Assembly (NCBI RefSeq): GCF_051020985.1
Contig: NC_135001.1
Span: 20,701,896 to 20,765,895, forward strand
From: Nomia melanderi
Taxonomy: Eukaryota > Arthropoda > Insecta > Hymenoptera > Halictidae
Direction: 5' to 3'
DNA: 64,000 bases
The notes beneath the pieces are model-generated. The model saw only the letters and a list, made by a program, of their open reading frames with translations. It ran no database searches and was not told where the DNA came from. Made by a program: the position numbers and the translations under genes. The stretch's first letter is position 1; each line of letters begins with the position of its first letter. Shown one piece after another: positions 22,811 to 34,407 of the stretch.

Positions 22811-23730
22811 TAATCTCTTTCCCTTTTCCTACAGCGTTTCCTCTCTGACAGCTCCATTCCGATTTTGTTCCTCCACCATCGCGCGAATGTTACGCATTTT
22901 TTTCTCTTCTTCGTTTGGTTAGTGGATTTTGTGTTAATTTCTTCGTGCAGGATGGAGACGACACGATGCGCTCCGGCGCGGCGATGCGTCAAGCGAAATT
23001 AGTTGCATTGGCTGATGTAAAACTTGATAATGATATGCTGATTGTTATACATATTATCGGCCATGACAAGCGAAAGATGTTAATTGTGACATATCGGCAA
23101 TGTTATCTGAAGCGTATTTCCGTTGAGTTGCGGTCGCATGTACTTACATTATTATGAACACAGCAGATACAGATTGATTCAGAGTGCTAAATAAGGACGA
23201 ACGAATTTTAACCTGTCAATTTGTCATTTATACTCGAATACATTTTTCTATATTTATCATTATAGCGTAACTGGTTTTGAGAACATTCTCATTTATCTCA
23301 ACGACCAGACTCTGACAGATTAAATTTCGTTTCAGGAGCTAACTTGTTATCTAACGCATTATCAAACACACGCTCGGCACATATCTAGCTTAAATATTTC
23401 ACTAAAAATCTCAACGCTCGTTAACTGAAATCATTTTTTCATTAATATTCTGTTATTATATAACTTTGAACTTTGAATGTTACACGAGCAACACTGTCGT
23501 AGAGACTAGGCAAACACTGATCGATAAATTTCATACATTGATGCAAACATAGTTTCTTGCGTACCAGTTTACCATAAAATTAAGTCGAATGGAAAAAGTT
23601 TCCCTAATCAAGCGTTCTGTCTATCTAGATTAAAATAAAGACTCTCGGAATTCTCACGTTGCTTCTTAAGTTCTGAAAAGTCATGCATGCGTGCGTAGGT
23701 AAGAACGTGTTATGAATAAAACACCTGCAT

Positions 23731-23736
23731 TTTATT
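23731..23736 (-). other. bl: poly(A) signal for the short bl transcript
   Basis: AATAAA on the minus strand, 78 bp after the TAG. Use of this site would end the mRNA before mir-7, so mir-7 needs a longer transcript or its own promoter. Confidence 0.45.
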
Positions 23737-23813
23737 ACTCAATTACGTCTATAGCTCGCATTTTAATTTCTAAGCGTATCTTCTGCGGTCGAAGCATCAC
23801 TTAACAGCGCTGC

Positions 23814-24023
23814 CTAGATAGAGGAACGAGAATGTAACGGAACAGATAATAACCTCTGCTGGAGCAGGTACTGGGCCATTTGTATCTGACTGGGTAATCC
23901 GGTAATGGTGATGATACGATCGTTGCTACCAGACAACGGCTCGTCTATAGTAATACCAGCACCACTGTCCGATCTGATTTTCCGGATTCTGGCACCGCCC
24001 TTGCCGATAATGGCACCGGCGAG
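23814..24023 (-). CDS. bl: bl terminal exon seen here: KH3 and C-terminus
   Basis: After acceptor GTGTGTGTTTCAG it encodes [34 protein letters not shown] and AQYLLQQ, then the short tail [13 protein letters not shown] and a TAG at 23816-23814. The tail after LLQQ does not resemble usual hnRNP K ends, and a weak in-frame donor (AG|GTTATT) lies exactly there, so another isoform could splice past mir-7 to a further 3' exon. Confidence 0.9.
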   Translation of the reverse strand, partial: LAGAIIGKGGARIRKIRSDSGAGITIDEPLSGSNDRIITITGLPSQIQMAQYLLQQRLLSVPLHSRSSI

Positions 24024-26661
24024 CTGAAACACACACCGAACAGACATTAGCTACTGACAGACTTGTCTACAGCATTAGTGACTCGTACACAGGATTCTTT
24101 AACTGTTGTCCACTTACGTCTTTGGGTATGGTGACCTGGGTGCTAGTCTTGCTGCCACCCATGTTGCCTTGGTTGCCCTGGTTATTGCCACCCATTGGTG
24201 GGCCACTCATACCAGAATTCCCTCCACCGCCCAAACCATTTGGTGCTCCTCCTTGCATGCCCCAGCCATCGCCTAAACAAAGTACAGGAATTATTAAAAT
24301 CATATGATCATTATGATAACTACATCTAACTGTATTAAAACCTAACCAAAGCAATAAACTCAAAATACTGACATGTGGGAATAATAATAAAGTGAAACAT
24401 TGGAACACTAATTTAGTAGAAGACACTATAGAGCCAAGAAAAGACATACTATCAACTGAAGGATTTTAACAATATATTTAAAACAATGAAGCTTGCAAGA
24501 GACAAAACTATACAAGAGAAAGGAGTTGACAAACATAACAAGCTTCAATAAACCTTCAATATATTAACTCTGTGCTCCTATGTCGAGCGTGACTCGACAT
24601 CAGTTTTATTCACAGGTGTGATTCTTTCTCAAGATATTTTTAAAATGGATTATATTGTTATGTTATTTTCAATATTATTAGTAAGAAGAATCGTTTACAC
24701 TGCTCGCTAAATATCAAAATGATACTGAGTTATCGAGGAAAAATTGCAAACAAAATTCGGAGTGCAAAGGGTTAATAAAAAAATAAGACAAAACGCTCCG
24801 AGAAACTTCGTGGCATTCGTCCCTTGCGATTCTTCAAGCTCGATCTCCTTACCATTATAGTTTCCACCCCCGTAAGGTGGCGGGCCGCTTCTGTTGCCGC
24901 CGTATCCACCTCGGCCACCCTCGTAGCCTCCTCCGCCGCCGCCTCCGCTGCCACGATTGCCCCCGAAGCCGCGATCGGGCGGCCCACCAGACATTCCACC
25001 TCCACCGCCGCCACCGCCGCCTCCGCCACGGGGTCCACCCCTAGGTGGTGGCGCAAAATCGCGATTCCAGTCCGGTGCAGTGCTGCGGCTGTCGTGTCTC
25101 GGTATCATACCGCCGCCGCCGCCACCTCCGCGGCCACCGCCGCCACCGCGACCACCCGGACCGCCGAAACCACCCCCTTTACCCTGGCCGCCCTCTCCGC
25201 TGCCATAACCGCCGTAATCGTCCGCATAATAGTCGTCGAAGTTGTGAGGGTCATAGGGGTTGTTCACACCCTTCAGTGGAGACTAAACAGAAATAACAAT
25301 GATGAGAGTTTACTTCGCATTAGAGAATTTGTTTGCAATAAATAGACCTTGGATTTTAGTCAGTTAACTGTGTTTGACGAGTATAAGCGTCATAGAAATG
25401 TTAACACTAGAACTACCGAGCATTTCATGCGATTGATGTGTAATCCCTATAAAAATTGTAACAATTTTCGGTTTCTTCTAACGTTCATTGTAGTATTCGA
25501 GTGAAACTATTTATTTTCAAGATCATTTCGAATATTCAATGCTTTGGAGATATCAATAATAAAATCAATATCAATAAACAAATGAACCGAAAACAGTCGT
25601 TTTAACTGTTACGGTAGGTCTAGCGTTAATGAGTTAACTGTGACGAATATACACGTCATCGTGAAGCTTGACATGATATTAATTCTTTCATGAATTCTTG
25701 ATTTTTTCAAATAAACATGTAATTCTTTTGTTTCGCTTTGATCAATCATCGAAATATACTCTACGTGCATTCGACCTGCGTTCGACGAGTACACGCTCCA
25801 TTTTTCGTTTTTATTGCGCGCAGAACCAGAGGTTTTTCCAACTAAATTCCACAGTCAACTTGTTAATTGGATGCTAAACAACTTTTTTGGATATTTACAA
25901 AAAATGCGGAAGTGATTGGATGTGTATGCAAAAGAATTAATGAGAGTATTTATCTAATTAGATCACAAATATTGTTATTACAAAAAGATATCAAAAAATA
26001 ACATTTATTCAAATAAATTCACTCTGATTTATCTCTTGAAGAATATAGTAAGAAAATTATAATTGATACTGATAATGCGTTCATGGGAAATTTGAAACTG
26101 CTAAATTGCCAAAATCCGCAAGAATACATAAAACATTTCCATCTCGCCCGGAATTGGTAAATTATGTTTTATAACATTTGCAAGGGGGAACCATCATTTG
26201 TCGTTCTTCTATCTGTTTATAAAATTATCAATTTGCATGCAGATTAATTATATACGACGGATAATCAGCGATGCCGGAGGCGCAGCGAGTACGCACGAAA
26301 GGAAAAGTGAAATGTACGAAAACGGAACACAAATGGTTAATGAACTTCCGTTAACATTTACAATTAGTTTGAATTGCAAAGGAGCCTTTGTTCTTTCGCT
26401 GAATTTCCCAATACTAGGAGAATCAGCTGCAATTTCACTTTGTAATTCGATTTCATTCGCGAACGCTACTGACGTTATAAAACGAACGACACGGAATCCG
26501 ATAAATCGGTGACATGAATTTCTCGAACTTACAGTTTTAATAGTTGCGATCAGCTCACGGATGCACTCTATGCACGTGTTCGGTTTCCCGCAGATACTGA
26601 TCAAACGGTCGGTGCTGTGAGGACAACAGTGCGAGTATATTTTAATCCTCGCGCCAGTTTT
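23814..26661 (-). CDS. bl: hnRNP K orthologue (bancal), 3' four coding exons (5'-partial)
   Basis: RNA- and ssDNA-binding nuclear protein with three KH domains that acts in splicing, mRNA stability and translation. Exons on the minus strand are 26661-26533, 25282-24853, 24272-24118 and 24023-23814. They join in phase and encode the second half of KH2 ([19 protein letters not shown], then [12 protein letters not shown]), the SPLKG...[10 protein letters not shown]...YGG linker that matches the hnRNP K SPIKG...PYDPNFYDE...YGG region, a long Gly/RGG tract, STQVTIPKD, and KH3 with the GXXG loop IIGKGG and RIITITG. KH1 and the first half of KH2 were not found up to 36 kb, so they lie in exons I could not see or beyond a long intron. 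The mir-7 hairpin downstream independently supports the identification, because mir-7 lies in bancal in Drosophila. Confidence 0.93.
24118..24272 (-). CDS. bl: bl exon: Gly/Asn-rich linker to start of KH3
   Basis: It starts after acceptor TTTGTTTAG and restores Gly at the phase-1 junction. It reads [17 protein letters not shown], then [13 protein letters not shown], and ends STQVTIPKD at a strong donor GTAAGTGG. The VTIPKD|LAG junction matches hnRNP K KH3. Confidence 0.93.
24564..24775. mobile_element. Family P element in a bl intron
   Basis: TTAACTCTGTGCTCCTATG with palindrome TGTCGAGCGTGACTCGACA ... CGGAGTGCAAAGGGTTAA, 212 bp, 78 bp from the Gly-rich exon. Confidence 0.83.
24853..25282 (-). 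CDS. bl: bl exon: linker and Gly-rich RGG region
   Basis: The acceptor TTTCTGTTTAG is followed by [19 protein letters not shown], then about 110 residues that are mostly Gly with RGG, PRGG and GGYGG motifs and a central [17 protein letters not shown]. The exon ends in GGGNYNG at donor GTAAGG (phase 1). The antisense strand is open in two frames only because of this GGN codon bias. Confidence 0.92.
25361..25875. mobile_element. Family H element interrupted by family D, in a bl intron
   Basis: H begins CAGTTAACTGTGTTTGACGAG at about 25,361. A complete D element (TTAACACTAGAACTACCGAG ... GGTCTAGCGTTAA, 25,401-25,629) follows, then a second H left end (GAGTTAACTGTGACGAATA) running to CCACAGTCAACTTGTTAA at about 25,874. 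Confidence 0.7.
25870..26105. mobile_element. Family L-related element, reverse
   Basis: The interior (ATCAAAAAATAACATTTATT, CAAATAAATTCACTCTGATT) is the reverse complement of 8,040-8,125 in the element nested at 7,998. Ends are decayed. Confidence 0.5.
26533..26661 (-). CDS. bl: bl exon: second half of KH2
   Basis: On the minus strand the acceptor is TTTCTGTTACAG and the exon begins with [11 protein letters not shown]. It continues [23 protein letters not shown] and ends IATIKT before donor GTAAGT. It is 129 bp long, phase 0 on both sides. CCPHSTDR is a near-exact hnRNP K KH2 signature. Confidence 0.93.
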
Positions 26662-26965
26662 CTGTAACAGAAACAAAAATCGACATTTAGATTGATCATC
26701 TAACAGACACGAAGAAACGCATTTGCTTTGCTTATTTATAATATTATCATATTTATGAGTGGGTATATCATCGATAATTACAGTGTGCAGCGGTAATTAT
26801 TTCTCAATCTCCTCGTTACAGTGCATATCTCCATTTTTTACACAATGAAATATAACATAGTTTACAAGAAGAACTTTGGATCGATCACGCACGTGCACGT
26901 CACAGCTCAGGACGAGCAGATTTAATCTGAGGTGCTCCGAGGCGGAAAGGTTAAGAATACTATCT

Positions 26966-27053
26966 ACTGGGGCGTGTTAACACGTTGACTGCCATAGTCA
27001 TCGATGACCGGTGATTCCGAATTGCTTACAAACGGTTGCAATACATAACACGA
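26966..27053. mobile_element. Family K-like fragment
   Basis: TTAACACGTTGACTGCCATAG followed by GTCATCGATGACCGGTGA, a decayed form of the K palindrome. Confidence 0.5.
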
Positions 27054-27269
27054 TTAACACTAGGTTTACGGACGTATTGTCCGGTTTACTCTGTTGTTCC
27101 TAGAAAAATGTTCGATCATTTAGATCTTGGAAATTAGGGATTTAATATTAGGTTATTACGATATGTATTCTTGTAACTGCATCAACCAAAACCGACATGA
27201 ACGTTTGCCAAGTAATGTTTATAAATTCAGTATGCGTCAAATTGAGGCACTCCGTAAACCTAGTGTTAA
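27054..27269. mobile_element. Family F element with perfect ends
   Basis: TTAACACTAGGTTTACGGA ... TCCGTAAACCTAGTGTTAA, 216 bp, with palindrome CGGACGTATTGTCCG next to the left end only. Confidence 0.9.
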
Positions 27270-28139
27270 TATCGAATGTTTAATACAATAACTAGATAAT
27301 AGCATAACGTAAGAATTATGATATTATATAATTAATCATTGTTTTAAATTAAGAGTGCCTTCATTAACCCCAAGAAGCATTGGATTTTACTTTTTTCCAG
27401 TTTGTCAAGCATACCTTATACTATGCAATGTTATACGATAGCGCATATCTTGAAAGCATTGTAATGAATGCAACATGTCAAGTCAACTGACACTCACAGC
27501 GCAAACAATTCATAGAATGAGCAACTAGATAACAATCTAACGTAAGTACAATGCCAAATGATTAACATCTGAAGCCATGAACTGCGAAACAGCGCAAGTC
27601 AACCAATCAACATTTCCAGAAAATCAATTCTTTTCATCTTCGTCCACTCGTTCACAATCTATTTTATTCATGTCCGATTTTTATCGATGCAGGTATCGGC
27701 AACACATACACCTGCGTCACGTGTACACTTTCAATATAACGTGTATATTTCGTATCTTTCAAGTTACAGTGACGTTAAACTTTCATGCCTGAGCGTACAA
27801 AAGTTAACTGATTACTTAATTTTATTTAACACTTCAAGTGCAAAATGAAATAAATCCACAAGATGCCAATACACTAACATATGACTTCAAAGTTACATGG
27901 GCCTACAGAGGGTTAATTTCAAAGAACATAGTCTTCGCCTCGTCAAAAAATGTGAAATATTTCTATCGAGAAATTTCCGAGGGCAAAGGGTTTACGACTC
28001 ATACAGACAACGTTAAAAAGTGGACTGTTCTGGAATTCATAACTTCGATTATTTCTATTGCATAATTCCTCTTAATCTCCGACGCGAAAGAATAAACGAT
28101 ACACAAGACCCCAAGCTGTCCGTGTCAGTCGACGTGTCA

Positions 28140-28600
28140 AAGATCACGGGGGAGTAATTTCGCGTCTTATCGAGACACCGTGGCGCACCGATCCGATCCG
28201 GCGAAAGTGAAACCTCTCGTCGCGTTCCTCGGCTCGATAACTCGCGCGAGCAATTGCTGGCCGACGATGGGCGGATCGCGTGCCACGAGTTGCTTAAACG
28301 GTCGAGAGAGCCCCCTCCATCCGCCCGCCGGCCGTCAGTCCGCTCGAGATCGTACCCTCGGAGACAGGGTCGGGTTAAAGGCGGTGAACCTGATCATTCG
28401 GTCACCTTTAATCTCTCTTTCGTCCCCCTGCGCTCGCTCGCTCGCTACCCCGTCGGCCGGCCGACGCGTGTTCCGCTCCGGGGAACGCTGCGAACAGTCC
28501 CGATGCGATTATCGCGCCGAAACCACCACCCACGCACCCCCGAGAAAACGAAATACATCGTGGTAACTAAAATTAGCGGTCGCTCGAGCTACCCGACGAA
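28140..28600. promoter_or_regulatory. CpG-rich stretch, possible promoter
   Basis: Strongly CpG-rich (CGCGCGAG, CGGCCGGCCGACGCG) inside AT-rich DNA. It is upstream of the visible bl exons on their strand and could hold a bl 5' exon, but no splice site or start supports that. Confidence 0.25.
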
Positions 28601-28875
28601 TCTCGCTAACTTCGAGACTCGTCGTGACTTTCAACCCTACCGCTGTTACTCCTTGCTCTACATTTACTTTGGCAGGAACGTTCGAGGTGACATTGTGGTT
28701 TATCGCGAAATTTTGAAAATTATTTAATCTTCGAGTGAATTTCATTTGTCGGATTAGGTTATCGCGTAGATAACGCGGATTCTCTGTACTCCTTCGGCTG
28801 TTGACGAGAATATTTTTATCATCTGATTATCGTGTATTGATACGTGATAGGCGATGGAGGAGGATAAGCGGTAGA

Positions 28876-29105
28876 TTAACCCTTTGAACTCTGGAGGCTC
28901 CAATATTGCACCAGTTGTAATATTGAATATTTTAATGAATCTGAAACTACCCTAAAATTATTCGATTTTCCACACATCCGAATTTTGTACTAAGGAAAAT
29001 AAAAGATCGAAGAAATGTTGCATTTCTGATTTTCGCTAGGAATACTATAAAAATTAGTTGCAATTACTGATAGATTCCAAAACCATCTGGAGTGCTAAGG
29101 GTTAA
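28876..29105. mobile_element. Family C element, uninterrupted
   Basis: TTAACCCTTTGAACTCTGGAGG ends the left side; the right end is CTGGAGTGCTAAGGGTTAA; 230 bp. Reference copy for the interrupted ones. Confidence 0.88.
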
Positions 29106-29130
29106 ACAAGAGTTCTATTTATATCAATTC

Positions 29131-29303
29131 TTAACCTCTTAGGCACGATGCGCCACTATAGTGGCTCCCTCGCTACCAATATATCAAACATCATACCCAA
29201 TCATATTACTAATTATTAAAGTAAATTGTTAAAGTTAAATTACGTGTATCACATCTTTAAGGAAAATGATAATTTCAAAATTCAGCCGTGACTAAGAGGT
29301 TAA
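29131..29303. mobile_element. Family I element
   Basis: TTAACCTCTTAGGCACGAT ... CGTGACTAAGAGGTTAA, 173 bp, with palindrome GCCACTATAGTGGC about 20 bp inside the left end. Confidence 0.88.
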
Positions 29304-29932
29304 GTATAAAAGAAGTGTACAGAAGACATGATTAATTTGCATCATTTACCAGGAAATTCCGAGTTCCAATTACGATCAATTACGAAAGTCGCCCTTAGCC
29401 GTCAGAGTGAATTTTAAACTGGGTAATTAAGGTTGACTCGTGAAATCTAAAATTTAATCGAATTTTTTTATCAGGGTTAACGTGAATTATATGCCGTCGT
29501 AATGGGGATTGTTAATTGAACAGCGCCGCGGTGATCTATAAGGTTTTTAACGTCAGACTCCCACCCCGTTTGGAAAGGGGGCCGTGTCCCGGCGAACTTT
29601 GAAACAAAGTTGGGTCGCGTGATTTTTTTCCCGGGGGTTGTAGTGTTATTATTCGAGGCGATAAGGGAGCAGAGAGATCGTAACCGAGCCGCGAAACGGT
29701 GAGGGAAGTCGGGGGTGATGTAAAGATAACGCGGTGCCCCTTGTTGTTAGGGGCCTAATGGCACGTTTCGCGGCACGGGGAGAGGGCTCGATTGCTTCGA
29801 GCCCAACGATAATCGAGTCGAAGGAGTTTCTTGGAAACAACGGACCGAGTAATTTTTCAAATGCTCCTCGCGATGGCTTCCTGGTCGCTCCCGTTCCATC
29901 GCGGTTTCGTGTCGATCGATGGCCAGCAACTA

Positions 29933-30760
29933 TAACCCTTTGAACTCTGTAGGCTCCAATATTGCGCCGGGAATAGTATTCGATATTTTAATGAATCTTA
30001 CGGAAACTACCCTACAACTATCCCTTTGCACTCGAGAGGTGACTCTCAGTCACTTGATTTGATTTGCAAAATTATAAAGTCTTATATATAATATTTGCAT
30101 GATGCATCAATATATGGAATATTGAAATAAAATAACTCTCACCACTTGATTTCATACAGTAAAACTATAAAATTTGATATTTAATATTGAACTTCGTATA
30201 ATACATGAATTTGAGAAATATTCAAACAAAATAGCTTTGTCCTTCGATGTAAGTATGATTTCTCGTCTAGTTTCACGAAATATCCTCTCCATCCCATCAG
30301 AAAATCTTAAAATATTTCTAATGAAATACTTCCGAGTGCAAAGGGTTAACCCTTAGCACTCCAGATGGTTTTGTAATCTATCAGCAACTGCAACTAGTTT
30401 TTACAGTATCCACAGCGAGAATGAAAAATGCTATAACATTCCTTAGATCTTTTATTTTCTTTCTTAGTGCAAAATTTGGATGTGTGAAACATCTAATAAC
30501 CCTTTGCACTCGAGAGTTTTTCACTAGAAATATTCCATATTCTTCGATGAGATACAGACGATGTTCTTTGAAACTAATTAACGAGAAAACATGTATAAAT
30601 TAAGTGTGATGCATCGGTGCGTGAAATATTAGGATAAAAAAGCTCTGTTCCTCAATTTACCTTTGATTTCTCTTCGAATCCATTCAAAAAAACCTCGTTT
30701 TTGTCTAGTTAGGAAATATTAAGTATTTCTAACGAAATACTTCCGAGTGCAAAGGGTTAA
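29933..30760. mobile_element. Nested cluster of C and A elements
   Basis: A C element left half (from 29,933) is broken by reversed A sequence starting CCCTTTGCACTCGAGAGG near 30,022. Further A pieces end GAGTGCAAAGGGTTAA near 30,350. A reversed C (TTAACCCTTAGCACTCCAGA) follows and is itself broken by another A (from about 30,499) that ends at 30,760. Confidence 0.75.
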
Positions 30761-31085
30761 GCACCGACAGAACCGACTTCCCGAAGCCCGGACCCGTTTA
30801 CGGCGCGGACCGTAAGCTTCTGCTCGAACTTCCAACAAAACCGCTCAAACGAGACCCTCCTCTTCGCCTTCGGACGCAGTTCAAGCGCAAAAAGATCTAT
30901 TCTTTGTCCGGGCAGAGCGGCGATTAACTTTCGTTGCACTCGAGTCGCTTGCTACTTCCTGGAAGCGCGGGGAATCGCTTGCGAAAAACTTTGCCGGCAG
31001 CTGCCGGGAGTAGAGAGGATCTTCCTTTAATTGTTTTTGCGGAAATTGCGGCAATGCTTCTTTCTATGTAAATTCCATTTCCCCG

Positions 31086-31750
31086 TTAACACTGGAACTA
31101 CCGTAACGGTCAAAATGACTGGTCTCGATTCTTTTGTTTAGCAATTATTCGTATCTTCGAAGCATTGAATCATCGAAATGATTTTGAAAATATATAATTT
31201 CACTTGAACACTATGATGAATGTCTAAAGAAACTGAAAATCTATTGTCACAATTTTTATAGGAATTGCATATTAATCGTATTAAATGCTCGGTAGTTCTA
31301 GTGTTAATGGAAATTCGATGTATTCTAAATATTTTACTATTTCAATCACTAACTATGCTATGTTCTCCGAATGTTTTCTAACACTAGAACTACGTAGCAG
31401 TCAAAATGACTGGTTTTGGTTTTTTTATTTAGCAATTATTGATATCTTCGAAGCTTTGAATATTCGAAATGATTTTAAAAATAAATAGTTTCATTTGAAT
31501 ACTACAACGAATGCCTGAAGAAACTCAAAATAACCTATTGTTACAGTTTTCATAAGAATTGCATATTAATCGTATTAAATGCTCGGTAGTTCTAGTGTTA
31601 AAAGCATTGAATATTCGAAATGATTTTGAAAATAAATAGCTCCACTTAAGTACTATAACGAATGTCTGAAGAAACTGAAAATAATCTATTGTTAGTTTTC
31701 ATAGGAACTGCATATTAATCGTGTTAAATGCTCGGTAGTTCTAGCGTTAA
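31086..31750. mobile_element. Tandem of three family D elements
   Basis: D1 31,086-31,307, D2 31,378-31,601, and D3 31,598-31,750, which lacks its left end and shares TTAA with D2. All are in the same orientation. Confidence 0.85.
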
Positions 31751-32521
31751 CAGGAATGTAAAGAAAATAATTGAAAAAAAAAGCTCTTAAAATCTTCAAT
31801 TTTCCTATCTCCAGCCGAATGTTTGTATTATAACGTCGATGAAATACAACCGACAGAAATTAAATCTTTAATTTCAACGAGGAATCTGTTTTATCAATTA
31901 AACGCGAGGATTTTTAAGCTGACTGAAGCCGAGCGGCGACGACGAGTTAACTCGCTCTTCCCGGCGAAAGGATTAATTCTGAAAGAGTTAAACTGGACGG
32001 AAATCTCGTCGACGTTAACGATTCTAAGATTTTCCCAATCAGACTCCCCGGAGACTGGATTCCACGGGCAACGAAGTTACGATACTATCGACCCGGTGCG
32101 ATTCGATTATATTCGACCGTCGGGAGCCAGTTAAAACGGCATCAGCGTCTACCTCGATTGGCTGAGACAACAACGACCGTCTATAGTTTAATCATTAATT
32201 AACGGAGCGCCGAAGAATCGGGAATGAGGAAGCAGAGGAAATCCGGAGGTGGAAAGCTTGCTGGAGAGAAGAATTTTTAAGCGGAAACAATGAAGTATCG
32301 AATTTATTTATCAGCTCTTAGTAAGTTTCAGGAAAACAGGGAAATCTAAGAAATTGTAACGTCATCGTTAGCACTGTAATTTTTTTTTATCAAAATCAGA
32401 AGAATAGGATTTTTGAGAGTTAAAACTTTATATCAATTTTACTCGCAATTTAGGAACGATCAAAATAGTTTTCACGATCTGAATAAATTGTGAAATAGGA
32501 ATTTTTCAAACGGTACATTCT

Positions 32522-32858
32522 GGTTCGTCTGCTAGATCTAGTGTTGTTTTGATTTTTTTGTTCCGCAATTATTGATATCTCAAAGGCATTGAATATTCAA
32601 AATTATCTTGAAAATCAGTAGTTTCACTTGACTACTATAATGACCGTCCGAAGAAACTGAAAATAATCTATTGTTATAATTTTTATGGGAATTATATATT
32701 AACCCTTTGCACTCCGAAGTTTTTCACTTATAAATATTCTAATTTAAATTAGAAACATTCTATACTTTCTAATTTGACACAGACGAGATTCTTTAAAATG
32801 AATTTAACAAGAATAGTATATTAATCGTCTTAAACACACGGTAGTTCTACTGCTAAAG
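32522..32858. mobile_element. Family D element interrupted by half of a family A element
   Basis: D sequence stops at 32,699 (GGGAATTATATA), A sequence (TTAACCCTTTGCACTCCGAAG) follows for about 120 bp, and D resumes at about 32,820 (TTAATCGTCTTAAACACACGG). Confidence 0.75.
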
Positions 32859-33805
32859 AAGTGAAACTGAATAAAAACGCATCCATAAAACACAGAAAAA
32901 TTCACAGCGTCGAAAATTCCAAGTTAAATGAACGTAATAAAATGAAAAACCCCGAATTACCTCTAGTAGTAAATGATTCAAAAATTAAAAAATATCGAGT
33001 CCCCGAGTAACATTGTTATCAACCTGTTAACTAAAGAATCGTTATTCGACGAAGCATCGACGAGTTCGCGAAGCACCGAGCACGGTTCTTCGACCAAAAA
33101 AAAAAAAAAACAGGAAAAAGAGCAGACTAAAAACAGAGGAAAAAGGAAAACAATTTGTCAGCGGCAGGGGGCAGAGCGTCATTGTCCAGCCGGCGGAGTA
33201 TCGCGTTGCACGGCAAACTCGATGCTTAATAGGCGGCGCTCATTAACCGGGGAAACCTTCTGCGGTTATTTATTCGAGAGCGACGAGGGCGAATGATAAT
33301 TGCCGGATTTTTGTTACTTTTCCCCCGCGGTGGTTCCCCCCGGGGGCGGTGTAAACGGCGCGGCAACAACGGGGCCGGCCGTGCGTTGACAAATTGAATT
33401 CGCCCGGTGCCGATAGTTTAATCAAGGACTCATTGATCGCTGAACGCAATTTCATTCTGTGCAAATGAGTGTTGACCGCCGGTCCATGCATTTTCATGAA
33501 ATCATTATTAAGCGGGACTGCGGGATACAACTTCGGAAACCGACGCAAAAGCTGTTGAACTGTCCGCCGTCGGGGATACTCAGTACGACGTCGGGCCGCG
33601 ATCGGTTAAGGTCAATCGAGGGAAATCATTTCGCCGCCGAGGGGACACTCAGTGCGCACTCAGGGAAGTGACCGAGTGGGAACGCAGGTGAGCTTATCTG
33701 GCCGAGATTAACGGACTCGATCCGCCGTAGAATCTGGGTAAAAGGTTTCGGGTGTTTTCGACGTTTTTAGGTTAAACAGTTTCGGCGAATTGGCCCTTTA
33801 ACCGG

Positions 33806-34407
33806 TTAACCCTTTGCACTTCGAAGTATTTCGTTAGCAGTACTTCATATTTTCGAACTGGATAAAGACGATGGTTTTTTTTTAATTCAAAGAGAAATCA
33901 CAGGTAAATTGAGAAACAAAGCTTTCTTCGTTATACATAGTTTGATATTGAATATTAAATTTTCTAATTTTCCTGCGTCAAATCAAATGGTACTGACGGT
34001 CACCTCTCGAGTGCGAAAGGTTAACTGTGTTCGACGAGTATACACGTCATCTTGAAACTCTTAACCCTTTGCACTCGAAAGGTGACTCTCAGTCGTCACT
34101 TGATTTGATACAGCGAAACTATGAAGTTGAATATTCAGTGTTTTACATTAAATTGTGTATCGCAATGTGAAATATTTAAATAAAATAGCTTTGTTTCTTA
34201 ATGTATCCGTGAATTCTCGTTAAATTAGTTTCAAACAATGTCGTCTGTATTTCATCAGAAAATGTCAAAGGGTCAATGCTAACATTTCAACGGATTATTT
34301 ATTCTTCGAGACAAACGTGTAATTCTTCTTCGCTTTAGTTTTTCATTATTTGATTTTATTGCGCGCAAAGAGAGTTTTCAAACTGAATTCCACACTTAAC
34401 TGGTTAA
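33806..34407. mobile_element. A element, then H element with a nested reversed A
   Basis: A is 33,806-34,024 (TTAACCCTTTGCACTTCG ... CTCGAGTGCGAAAGGTTAA). It shares TTAA with H (34,021-34,407, TTAACTGTGTTCGACGAG ... CACACTTAACTGGTTAA). H contains a reversed A at 34,061 to about 34,275. Confidence 0.8.

Noticed and set aside
22915..23157. 80-codon plus-strand ORF between mir-7 and bl
   Set aside because: No domain, no splice or promoter support, and AT-rich codon use; it lies antisense to the presumed long bl transcript.
24824..25345. Two plus-strand ORFs rich in Ala or Pro
   Set aside because: They are the antisense of the bl Gly-rich exon, whose GGN codons leave the opposite frames open.
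28180..28727. Overlapping 128- and 157-codon plus-strand ORFs
   Set aside because: CpG-rich DNA gives long chance ORFs; they are Arg/Ser/Pro-rich, overlap in two frames and have no motif.
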